Source: Pseudogulbenkiania sp. MAI-1 | Lineage (GTDB): Bacteria; Pseudomonadota; Gammaproteobacteria; Burkholderiales; Chromobacteriaceae | DNA: 64,000 bases | Assembly (NCBI RefSeq): GCF_000527175.1 | Contig: NZ_AZUR01000001.1 | Location: 1,399,011-1,463,010 of the forward strand | Direction of reading: 5' to 3' | The notes under the pieces: generated by a model | Databases searched by the model: none | What the model saw: only the letters and a program-made list of their open reading frames with translations | What the model was told of the DNA's origin: nothing | Part shown: piece after piece, positions 18,954 through 26,517 of the stretch | How positions within the stretch are numbered: the stretch's first letter is position 1 | Layout: every line of letters begins with the position of its first letter | Program-made: the position numbers and the translations under genes

Positions 18954-20213
18954 ATGACTAGCAGCACGATCGCGTTTCATCCGACCCTGAACCTGCGCGA
19001 ACTGGTGGCCCGCCGTGTGCCGGGTTACAGCCTGGAAGCCCCGTTCTACACCTCGCCGGCGGTGTTCGATGCCGACATGGAGCACATCTTCGGCAAGCAC
19101 TGGATCTATGTCGGTGTGTCGATCGACGTGCCGGAACCGGGTGACTACATGACCGTGCAGATCGGCTCGCAGCCGATCCTGATCGTGCGTGACGACGACA
19201 ACGAAATCCGCGCCTTCCACAACGTCTGCCGTCACCGCGGCTCGCGTCTGTGCGCGGAAGAGAAGGGCACCGTCGGCAACCTGGTGTGCCCGTACCACCA
19301 GTGGACCTACGACCTGACCGGCAAGCTGATCTTCGCCGACCACATGCAGGAAGGCTTCGACCTGTCGCACCACAGCCTCAAGTCGGTGCACCTGCGCAAC
19401 ATGGCCGGCATGCTGTTCATCTGTCTGGCCGACAATCCGCCGGAAGACTTCGACGTCATGGCCGAGACCATGACCCCGTACATCGCCCCGCACAAGATCG
19501 ACGACTGCAAGGTCGCAGTGCAGGTCGACATCATCGAACAAGGCAACTGGAAGCTGACGCTGGAAAACAACCGCGAATGCTACCACTGCACCGGCAACCA
19601 CCCTGAACTGACCGTCTCGCTGTTCGCCTACAGCTATGGCTTCGCGCCCAAGGCCGAAACCGCCGAGGGGCTGCGTCAGTACGAGGAAATGGTGGCCGAC
19701 CGTCATCAGCACTGGGAATCCTGTGGCCTGCCCTCGACTGAAGTCGAGCGCCTCTCCGACGTCACCGGCTTCCGCACCATGCGCATGCCGCTCGACCGCG
19801 CCGGCCAGTCGCAGACGCTGGATACCAAGGCGGCCTGCAAGAAGCTCCTGGCCGACTTCAAGGACGCCTCGATCGGCGGCCTGTCGTTCTGGACCCAGCC
19901 CAACTCCTGGCACCACTTCATGGCCGACCACATCGTCACCTTCAGCGTGATTCCGCTGACGGCCGACACCACGCTGGTGCGCACCAAGTGGCTGGTGCAC
20001 AAGGACGCGGTGGAAGGCGTCGATTACGACGTCGAGAACCTCACCGCGGTGTGGAACGCCACCAACGACCAGGACCGCCGCCTGGTGGAAGAGTCCCATA
20101 AAGGCGCCAAGAGCTCGGCTTACCAGCCCGGTCCGTACTCGCCGTACACCGAGACGCTGGTGGAGAAATTCACCGAGTGGTACATCAACCGCCTGAGCGT
20201 CGGGCTGGAGTAA
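18954..20213 (+). CDS. gbcA: glycine betaine monooxygenase oxygenase subunit GbcA
   Basis: 419 residues from the ATG at 18954, which has GGAG about ten bases upstream; an in-frame ATG at 18933 would overlap that site. The Rieske centre is Cys92-x-His94 and Cys112-x2-His115 (CRHRGSRLC then CPYHQWTYD). The mononuclear iron ligands fall in ENNRECYHCTGNHPE near residues 206-220. GbcA demethylates glycine betaine to dimethylglycine using electrons from GbcB, the aerobic committed step of the pathway. A strong terminator follows, so gbcB has its own promoter. Confidence 0.94.
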   Translation: MTSSTIAFHPTLNLRELVARRVPGYSLEAPFYTSPAVFDADMEHIFGKHWIYVGVSIDVPEPGDYMTVQIGSQPILIVRDDDNEIRAFHNVCRHRGSRLCAEEKGTVGNLVCPYHQWTYDLTGKLIFADHMQEGFDLSHHSLKSVHLRNMAGMLFICLADNPPEDFDVMAETMTPYIAPHKIDDCKVAVQVDIIEQGNWKLTLENNRECYHCTGNHPELTVSLFAYSYGFAPKAETAEGLRQYEEMVADRHQHWESCGLPSTEVERLSDVTGFRTMRMPLDRAGQSQTLDTKAACKKLLADFKDASIGGLSFWTQPNSWHHFMADHIVTFSVIPLTADTTLVRTKWLVHKDAVEGVDYDVENLTAVWNATNDQDRRLVEESHKGAKSSAYQPGPYSPYTETLVEKFTEWYINRLSVGLE

Positions 20214-20221
20214 ACGCATCC

Positions 20222-20250
20222 CCGGGCCGGCGCCGGCCGGCCCGTTTTTC
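20222..20250 (+). terminator. terminator after gbcA
   Basis: An all-GC stem (CGGGCCGG paired with CCGGCCCG around CGCCGG) is followed by TTTTTC, immediately after the gbcA stop. Confidence 0.85.
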
Positions 20251-20260
20251 TAGTCTTCAG

Positions 20261-20287
20261 AACCTGTTCACCCTCTGTCGCGAGCGG
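20261..20287 (+). repeat. 26-base dispersed intergenic repeat, copy 1
   Basis: ACCTGTTCA, three variable bases, then TCTGTCGCGAGCGG. The same arrangement occurs inverted at 36044-36069 and, more diverged, at 30504-30529; a shorter piece is at 35372. All lie outside genes. Confidence 0.75.
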
Positions 20288-20369
20288 GCAGGGTGGGTAA
20301 AGGCAGCACCACCCCGGCCCGGGCCAGACGGCAAGACGTGAAGCAGGCTTACACAGGCAGGGCACGATC

Positions 20370-21473
20370 ATGAATGCACCCATCCACTCCGCCATCTTCA
20401 CCGAACCGGCGCCGTACTGGCAGCCCGGGGTGGACGACACGCTAGAATGCGTGGCCGTGCACGACGAAACCCACGACGTGCGTACCTTCACCTTCCGTGC
20501 CGTGCCGGCGCGCCGCTTCGCCTACCTGCCGGGCCAGTTCATCACGCTGGAGCTGGAGATCGGCGGCGAAACCGTCAACCGCTGCTACACGCTGTCGTCC
20601 ACGCCGACGCGCCCCGACACGGTCACCATCACCGTCAAGCGCGTGCCCGGCGGCCAGGTGTCCAACTGGCTGCACGACAACATGCAGCCGGGGCAGCGCG
20701 TCAGCGTGCTCGGGCCGTCCGGCGAGTTCAGTTACGCCGCCGCGCCGGCCCGGCCTTACCTGTTCCTGTCGGCGGGCAGTGGCATCACCCCGCTGATGTC
20801 GATGAGCCGCGCGCTCGCCGACCTCGGCCCGCAACTCGATATCGCCTTCGTCCACAGCGCGCGCTCGCCGGCCGACCTGATCTTCCGCAACGAGCTGACG
20901 CAGATCGCGCGCATGCGCCCCGGTTTCCGCCAGGCGGCGATCGTGCAAACCCGCCATCCTGAGCCGGAATGGACCGGCCTGGAAGGATTCCTCGACCTGG
21001 CCGCGCTGGAGCGGCTGGTGCCCGACTTCCGCCAGCGTGCCGTCTACTGCTGCGGTCCGGCGCCGTACATGTCCGCCGTGCGCAAGCTATTGACCGACGC
21101 TGGCTACGACATGGCGCTGTATCACGAGGAAAGTTTCAATTTCGCCGAGCTGGCGGCGTCCTCCGTCGTCGAGGAGGCCGAGTGTCAGGCCGAGGCGGCG
21201 GGATGCGAGGGTGGTTTCGAAGTGCGCTTCGCCAAGCTGGGCGACGTCGTCACCACCGCTCCCGGTCAGACCGTGCTGGCCGCGGCGCAGAAGCAGGGGT
21301 TGCGCCTGCCGTCCTCGTGTTCGCAAGGCGTATGCGGCACCTGCAAGACCAAGCTGCTGGAAGGCAAGGTCGACATGAAGCACGGCGGAGGCATCCGCCA
21401 GCGCGAAATCGATCAGGGCTGGATCCTGCCGTGCTGCAGCATCCCGCTGACGCCGCTGGTGCTGGACAGGTAA
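20370..21473 (+). CDS. gbcB: glycine betaine monooxygenase reductase subunit GbcB
   Basis: 367 residues. The N-terminal ~250 residues are a ferredoxin-NADP reductase module with RCYTLSSTP (FAD) and SAGSGITPLMSMSRAL (NAD(P)H). The C-terminal ~90 residues are a plant-type [2Fe-2S] ferredoxin with SSCSQGVCGTCK and a final Cys in WILPCCS. It supplies NAD(P)H electrons to GbcA. It is separated from gbcA by a terminator and a copy of the dispersed repeat, so unlike a simple operon it has its own ~100-base leader. A strong terminator follows. Confidence 0.94.
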   Translation: MNAPIHSAIFTEPAPYWQPGVDDTLECVAVHDETHDVRTFTFRAVPARRFAYLPGQFITLELEIGGETVNRCYTLSSTPTRPDTVTITVKRVPGGQVSNWLHDNMQPGQRVSVLGPSGEFSYAAAPARPYLFLSAGSGITPLMSMSRALADLGPQLDIAFVHSARSPADLIFRNELTQIARMRPGFRQAAIVQTRHPEPEWTGLEGFLDLAALERLVPDFRQRAVYCCGPAPYMSAVRKLLTDAGYDMALYHEESFNFAELAASSVVEEAECQAEAAGCEGGFEVRFAKLGDVVTTAPGQTVLAAAQKQGLRLPSSCSQGVCGTCKTKLLEGKVDMKHGGGIRQREIDQGWILPCCSIPLTPLVLDR

Positions 21474-21576
21474 TTCTCGATGATAGTCATGTATTGCCAG
21501 GGATTGACTTGCTGATGGCATTGCCCCGGTTTTTCTGACGTTGTAGTGTTGTATTGTTGCCAGTGCACATGCACTG

Positions 21577-21613
21577 AAAAAGGGCTGTTCGTGGTGCACG
21601 AACAGCCCTTTTT
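21577..21613 (+). terminator. bidirectional terminator after gbcB
   Basis: AAAAAGGGCTGTTCGTG pairs perfectly with CACGAACAGCCCTTTTT around a three-base loop. The A-run and T-run make it usable on both strands. Confidence 0.92.
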
Positions 21614-21719
21614 CCTCAATGGCTTACCGTTCTGGTGCCGATATTGCCGATGTCGTTTCTGAGCATGTTCTTGTCGGCTAATCGTTGGTTTTCATAGAGC
21701 AACCCCCCTATCTTTTGCC

Positions 21720-21733
21720 TTGATACAGATCAA
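21720..21733. promoter_or_regulatory. perfect FNR/Dnr-type box upstream of cbcW
   Basis: TTGATACAGATCAA matches TTGAT-N4-ATCAA exactly. It lies 110 bases before the cbcW start in an AT-rich 230-base intergenic region. It is the only such box I see in the betaine block. Confidence 0.7.
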
Positions 21734-21842
21734 TTATTACAACTGTTGAGGCGAATCAGGCCCTCTCCCTCCGTTGTGTAGGAGATGGCCGGCACGGTGT
21801 TCGCGGTGGTACATCGGCCACGCCGAGGCAAAGGAGAAAGCG

Positions 21843-23024
21843 ATGCAGTCTGGCAAGATCGTTGTGGAGAATCTCTACAAGGTATTCGGCGACAAACCGC
21901 AGGACGCCATGCGGCTCGTTAAGGCGGGTGAGACCAAGGAAACCGTGTTTGCCAAAACCGGCCAAGTGGTCGGCGTCAACAACGTGTCGTTCTCGGTGGA
22001 CGAAGGCGAGATTTTCGTGCTGATGGGTTTGTCGGGTTCAGGCAAGTCCTCGCTGATCCGTCTGATCAACCGCCTGATGGACCCGACCGACGGGCGCATC
22101 CTGCTCGACGGTCAGGATATCACCCGGCTGTCGCAGCCTGAACTGGTGGCGTTGCGCCGCCGCGACATGAGCATGGTGTTCCAGAGCTTCGCCCTGATGC
22201 CGCATCGCTCGGTGCTGGAGAACGCCGCCTTCGGCCTGGAAATCGCCGGTGTCGGCCGCAAGGAGCGCGAGGCGCGCGCGATGAAGGTGCTGGAGCAGGT
22301 CGGCCTGGCGCCGTTCGCCCGCAAGTCCCCGCACGAGCTGTCCGGCGGTATGCAGCAGCGCGTCGGCCTGGTGCGCGCGCTGGCGGTCAACCCGTCGCTG
22401 ATGCTGATGGACGAAGCCTTCTCGGCGCTCGACCCGCTCAAGCGCGCCGAAATGCAGGACATCCTGCTCGACCTGCAGCGCGGCCAGCGCCGCACCATCT
22501 TCTTCGTCTCGCATGACCTGGAAGAAGCGCTGCGCATCGGCAGCCGCATCGCCATTATGGAAGGCGGCCGCCTGGTGCAGGTGGGAACGCCGCAAGAGAT
22601 CATCGAGAACCCGGCCGACGACTACGTGCGCGAGTTCTTCAAGAGCGTGGATACCTCGCGCTACCTGCAGGCCAAGGACCTGATCGACCCGAGCGCCGCC
22701 GGGCTGGTGGTGAACGGCCATCCGGCCGACCACGCTTTGCTCGACAAGCACAGCTGGGTGGCCTGCGTCTCCAAGGACCACAAGCTGCTGGGTCTGGTCG
22801 GGCGCGAAACGCTGCGCAGCGAAGGCTGCATCCCGAGCGAGCGTTGCGTGCCGGTCTCGCCGGTGGCGCCGGCCTCCTGTCTGCCGGACGTGCTGCAGCG
22901 CCTGCTGGGCCAGAGCGAGCCGCTGCCGGTGGCCGATGGCGACGGTCGCTACCTCGGTGTGATCACCGCCACCAGCGTGCTCTCCAAACTGTCCGCACAC
23001 CGCCTGCAAGGCGCCGTGCACTGA
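21843..23024 (+). CDS. cbcW: choline/betaine/carnitine ABC transporter ATP-binding protein CbcW
   Basis: 393 residues from the ATG at 21843, which has AAAGGAGAAAG upstream. ABC motifs: Walker A GLSGSGKSS near residue 62, signature LSGGMQQRVGL near 167, Walker B LMLMDEAFSALD near 187. The N-terminal segment before Walker A (FGDKPQDAMRLVKAGETKETV) and a C-terminal CBS-like regulatory part are typical of the ProV/OpuAA group. With CbcV it forms the importer core used by CbcX and probably the second binding protein at 11380. The FNR box upstream suggests regulation by oxygen or nitric oxide. Confidence 0.92.
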   Translation: MQSGKIVVENLYKVFGDKPQDAMRLVKAGETKETVFAKTGQVVGVNNVSFSVDEGEIFVLMGLSGSGKSSLIRLINRLMDPTDGRILLDGQDITRLSQPELVALRRRDMSMVFQSFALMPHRSVLENAAFGLEIAGVGRKEREARAMKVLEQVGLAPFARKSPHELSGGMQQRVGLVRALAVNPSLMLMDEAFSALDPLKRAEMQDILLDLQRGQRRTIFFVSHDLEEALRIGSRIAIMEGGRLVQVGTPQEIIENPADDYVREFFKSVDTSRYLQAKDLIDPSAAGLVVNGHPADHALLDKHSWVACVSKDHKLLGLVGRETLRSEGCIPSERCVPVSPVAPASCLPDVLQRLLGQSEPLPVADGDGRYLGVITATSVLSKLSAHRLQGAVH

Positions 23025-23088
23025 CCGCCGTCCCGAACAAATCTTGTGGACGGCGCCCACGGCGCGTCCCTGAATGGAGCCTCCTGCC

Positions 23089-23970
23089 ATGTCCGACTTC
23101 CTGCAACGCCTTATCAGCAATCCGCACGATTTCCTGCCCATTGGCGAATGGGTCAACCAGTTCATCCATTTCCTGCTCGACAACAACGCCGGCGCCTTCG
23201 ATGCCTTCGGCCGCGGGGTCGACCTGTTCGCCGAATCGGTCGAGGTGGCGCTGTTGTCGCTGCCGCCCTGGCTGATCATGGGCTTCTTCGTCGGCCTCGG
23301 CGTGTGGCGCCTGGGCTGGCGCTTCGCCGGCTTCGTACTGGCCGCCTTCGCGCTGATCTTCGGCACCGGCTTCTGGCCGCAGACCGTGGCCACGCTGGCG
23401 CTGACCCTATCGGCCACGTTGATCAGCCTCTTGGTCGGCATTCCGACCGGCATCTGGTGTGCACGCAGCAAGCGCGTCAACACCCTTGTGCGCCCAGTGC
23501 TCGACTTCATGCAGACCATGCCGGCCTTCGTCTACCTGATCCCGGCAGCGATGTTCTTCGGCCTGGGCCGCGTGCCCGGCATTCTCGCCACCGTGGTGTT
23601 CGCTGTGCCGCCGGCGGTGCGCCTGACCAGCCTCGGCATCCGTCAGGTCAACAAGGAACAGGTTGAAGCCGGCCACGCTTTTGGCTGTACCCCGACCCAG
23701 CTCTTGTTCAAGGTGCAGCTGCCGATCGCGCTGCCGGCGATCATGGCCGGTGTCAACCAGACCATCATGATGGCGCTGTCGATGGTGATCATCGCCTCGA
23801 TGGTCGGCGCGGGCGGCCTGGGTAACGACGTGCTGTCGAGCATCCAGCGCCTCGACGTCGGTCTCGGTTTCGAGAGCGGGCTCGCCGTGGTGCTGCTGGC
23901 CATCATTCTCGACCGTCTGACCGAAAGCTTCGGCCGCGGCCAGGCAGCGCGCCAGGGCCAGGCCCACTAA
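23089..23970 (+). CDS. cbcV: choline/betaine/carnitine ABC transporter permease CbcV
   Basis: 293 residues, start chosen at 23089; an in-frame ATG at 23074 is possible. BPD-type permease of the ProW/OpuAB group. About seven membrane segments are visible, with the coupling-loop region VRLTSLGIRQVNKEQVEAGHAFGCTPTQLLFKVQLP (shown only by its key EAGHAFG core). It lies 64 bases after cbcW and shares its transcription unit. The periplasmic binding protein cbcX is encoded beyond gbdR rather than adjacent. Confidence 0.92.
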   Translation: MSDFLQRLISNPHDFLPIGEWVNQFIHFLLDNNAGAFDAFGRGVDLFAESVEVALLSLPPWLIMGFFVGLGVWRLGWRFAGFVLAAFALIFGTGFWPQTVATLALTLSATLISLLVGIPTGIWCARSKRVNTLVRPVLDFMQTMPAFVYLIPAAMFFGLGRVPGILATVVFAVPPAVRLTSLGIRQVNKEQVEAGHAFGCTPTQLLFKVQLPIALPAIMAGVNQTIMMALSMVIIASMVGAGGLGNDVLSSIQRLDVGLGFESGLAVVLLAIILDRLTESFGRGQAARQGQAH

Positions 23971-24107
23971 AGGCCGCACGCCCCGTCTGCCGGCCAAGCC
24001 GGGAGACGGGGCTGGTCCGTTTCTTGCTGTTACAAAACATAAATGATTAGCGCCCGATACGAGGCGCCCCCCTTTGTCCGCACACTCACAAATCGTAGGA
24101 GGTCACC

Positions 24108-25091
24108 ATGAGCCCGCAACAACTCGGTTCGCTGGCGCATATCGGTTTCCTGATGTTGCCCAACTTCTCCATGATCGCCTTCACCAACGCGGTCGAGCCG
24201 CTGCGCATGGCCAACCACCTGTCGCGCAAGAAGCTCTACCGCTGGTCGGTGCTGTCCTGTGACGGCCAGCCGGTGGCCGCCAGCAACGGCCTGTCGATGG
24301 CGCCGATCACCGCGCCGGCCGATCCGTCCGAGTACGACCTCTTGATCGTCTGCGGCGGTATCCAGGTGCGCGAAGCGGTGACCGACCAGGTGTTGTCGGT
24401 GATCCGCCGTTTCGCCGCCGCCGACGTGCCGCTGGGTGCGGTCTGTACCGGCTCCTTCGCGCTGGCCAAGGCCGGCGTGCTCAACGGCTACCGCAGCAGC
24501 ATCCACTGGGAAAACCTCTCGGCCATCCGCGAGGAATTCCCCAAGATCATGTTCTCCAGCGAACTGTTCGTGATCGACCGCGACCGCTTCACCTGTAGTG
24601 GCGGCACGGCGCCGCTCGACCTGATGTGCAACCTGATCCGCCACAAGGGCGGCAAGGGGCTGGCGGCGGACGTGTCGGAGCAGTTCATCGTCGATCGCAT
24701 CCGCGACCAGCACGACCACCAGCACATCCCCTTGCTGGCGCGCGTCGGCACCGGTCACGAATCGCTGATCGACGCCGCGCTGGCCATGGAAATGAACATC
24801 GAGAACCCGCGCTCGCTCGACGAACTGGCTGCCGAACTGGGCGTGTCGCTGCGCCACCTCGAGCGCCTGTTCAAGCGATATTTGGGCAGCACGCCGGCGC
24901 AGTACTATCTCGACCTGCGCCTGCGCCGGGCGCGCGAGCTCTTGCTGCAGACCAATATGAGCGTGATGGAGGTCACCGTCGCCACCGGCTTCCTGTCCTC
25001 GTCGCATTTCTCCAAGTCCTACCGCAACCTGTTCGGCTATCCGCCGAGCCGCGAGCGTCAGCAGGTGCAGCTCGAAGCCGCCATCATGTGA
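24108..25091 (+). CDS. gbdR: AraC-family activator of glycine betaine catabolism GbdR
   Basis: 327 residues with a TAGGAGG site. Residues ~10-190 are a class-I glutamine-amidotransferase/DJ-1-like ligand domain (FLMLPNFSMIAFTNAVEPLRMAN; VCTGSFALAKAGVLNG). The C-terminal ~100 residues carry two HTH motifs (LAAELGVSLRHLERLFKRYLG; VTVATGFLSSSHFSKSYRNLFG). In Pseudomonas GbdR responds to glycine betaine and dimethylglycine and activates gbcAB, dgcAB, sox, pchP and transport genes, nearly the gene set around it here. It lies between cbcWV and cbcX. The regulon here is inferred from synteny. Confidence 0.92.
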   Translation: MSPQQLGSLAHIGFLMLPNFSMIAFTNAVEPLRMANHLSRKKLYRWSVLSCDGQPVAASNGLSMAPITAPADPSEYDLLIVCGGIQVREAVTDQVLSVIRRFAAADVPLGAVCTGSFALAKAGVLNGYRSSIHWENLSAIREEFPKIMFSSELFVIDRDRFTCSGGTAPLDLMCNLIRHKGGKGLAADVSEQFIVDRIRDQHDHQHIPLLARVGTGHESLIDAALAMEMNIENPRSLDELAAELGVSLRHLERLFKRYLGSTPAQYYLDLRLRRARELLLQTNMSVMEVTVATGFLSSSHFSKSYRNLFGYPPSRERQQVQLEAAIM

Positions 25092-25301
25092 GACGGGCGA
25101 CGGGCGGCCCCGACCGAGGAATCTTCCTTGGCCGGGGCCGTCGTCCTTTGGGCGACGCCTGGCAGCAAGTCGCGGTCGCCATCAGGCAAGTTACCCGGTG
25201 CCAACATGGCAATCTGCTACCAGCCCGCAATATTTGTTGGCGGTCTGAACACGGCGCGCTGCGCCGGCAAATCCTTATAAATTGCATCGGAGAGGTGAGT
25301 C

Positions 25302-26240
25302 ATGAAGCTGTACAAGATTGCAGGAGCGCTCGTACTGGGTGCGTTCACCACTATGGCGATGGCGAACGAGCCGGCTCAATGCCAGAAGGTGCGTTTTGCC
25401 GACGTCGGCTGGACCGATATCGCCGCCACCACCGGCATGGCCAGCGTGGTGCTGGAAGGCCTGGGCTACAAGCCGGTCACCACCATCGCTTCGGTGCCGA
25501 TCACCTTTGCCGGCATCAAGAACAAGCAGATCGACGCTTTCCTCGGCTACTGGAACCCCAGCATGACCCCGATGATCGAGCCCTTCGTCAAGGCGGGTCA
25601 GATCAAGGTGCTGGACAAGCCCAACCTGGTCGGCGCCAAGTACACCCTGGCGGTGCCCGACTACGTCGCGGCCGGCGGCCTGAAGAACTTCGCCGACATC
25701 GCCAAGTTCAAGGACAAGCTGGACGGCAAGATCTACGGTATCGAGCCGGGCAACGACGGCAACAAGCTGATCGACGACATGATCAAGAAGAACCAGTTCG
25801 GGCTCACCGGGTTCAAGCTGGTCGAGTCGAGCGAAGCCGGCATGATGGCCGAAGTCGAGCGCGCCATCCGCCAGAAGAAGTGGGTGGTGTTCCTGGGCTG
25901 GGAACCGCACCCGATGAACGTCAAGTTCAAGATGAACTACCTTGCCGGCGGTGACGACGTGTTCGGCCCGAATTTCGGCGAAGCCAAGGTGTACACCGGT
26001 CTGGCGACCGACTACCAGGCCCGCTGTCCGAACGTGGCGCGCTTCCTGACCAACCTGCAGTTCACCACCGACATGGAAAACCGCGTGATGGGGCCGATCA
26101 TGAACAAGGTCAAGCCGGAACAGGCGGCACGCGAATATCTGAAGAAGAACCCGGCCGTTCTGAAGAGCTGGCTGGCCGGCGTGACCACCTTCGACGGCAA
26201 GGATGGCCTGGCCAAGGTCAGCCAGTACTTGGCGAAGTAA
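25302..26240 (+). CDS. cbcX: choline-type ABC substrate-binding protein CbcX
   Basis: 312 residues with a short signal peptide (MKLYKIAGALVLGAFTTMAMA) and GAGAGG upstream. The ChoX-like fold shows CQKVRFADVGWTDIAATT, LGYWNPSMTPMIEPF, GIEPGNDGNKLIDDMI and VVFLGWEPHPMN, with Trp and Tyr residues at aromatic-cage positions. It should bind choline or glycine betaine and feed CbcWV. A 210-base leader separates it from gbdR, and a strong terminator follows. Confidence 0.88.
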   Translation: MKLYKIAGALVLGAFTTMAMANEPAQCQKVRFADVGWTDIAATTGMASVVLEGLGYKPVTTIASVPITFAGIKNKQIDAFLGYWNPSMTPMIEPFVKAGQIKVLDKPNLVGAKYTLAVPDYVAAGGLKNFADIAKFKDKLDGKIYGIEPGNDGNKLIDDMIKKNQFGLTGFKLVESSEAGMMAEVERAIRQKKWVVFLGWEPHPMNVKFKMNYLAGGDDVFGPNFGEAKVYTGLATDYQARCPNVARFLTNLQFTTDMENRVMGPIMNKVKPEQAAREYLKKNPAVLKSWLAGVTTFDGKDGLAKVSQYLAK

Positions 26241-26284
26241 GCGCCTCTCTGGCACAGTGCCCTCGGGACGGTTCCGGGCACGAA

Positions 26285-26327
26285 ACAACAAGGCCCCCGC
26301 TGGCAACGGCGTGGGCCTTGTTGTTTT
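26285..26327 (+). terminator. terminator after cbcX
   Basis: AACAACAAGGCCC pairs with GGGCCTTGTTGTT around CCCGCTGGCAACGGCGT, ending in TTTT. The symmetric A/T flanks would work in both directions. Confidence 0.88.
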
Positions 26328-26517
26328 GCCCTGCCCAATAAGGGAGCCACGCTATCGGAGAGTATCCTGCTGTACTGTATATACAAAGAGATGCTTGTTC
26401 GGCTTCTTGCCCTATGAGCTTCTCGACATCCGATTCGATGACTTGTACTTCCCGCTTGGTGGCAACGCCATGACAAAGAACAAGCCCAATCCTCCCGGTC
26501 AGTGAAGGGGAGCCGTC

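Noticed and set aside
26360..26400. LexA-type SOS box (TACTGTATATACAA) before the NamZ-fusion gene
   Set aside because: Only the left half matches; the right half lacks the ACAG arm. It is too weak without conservation.
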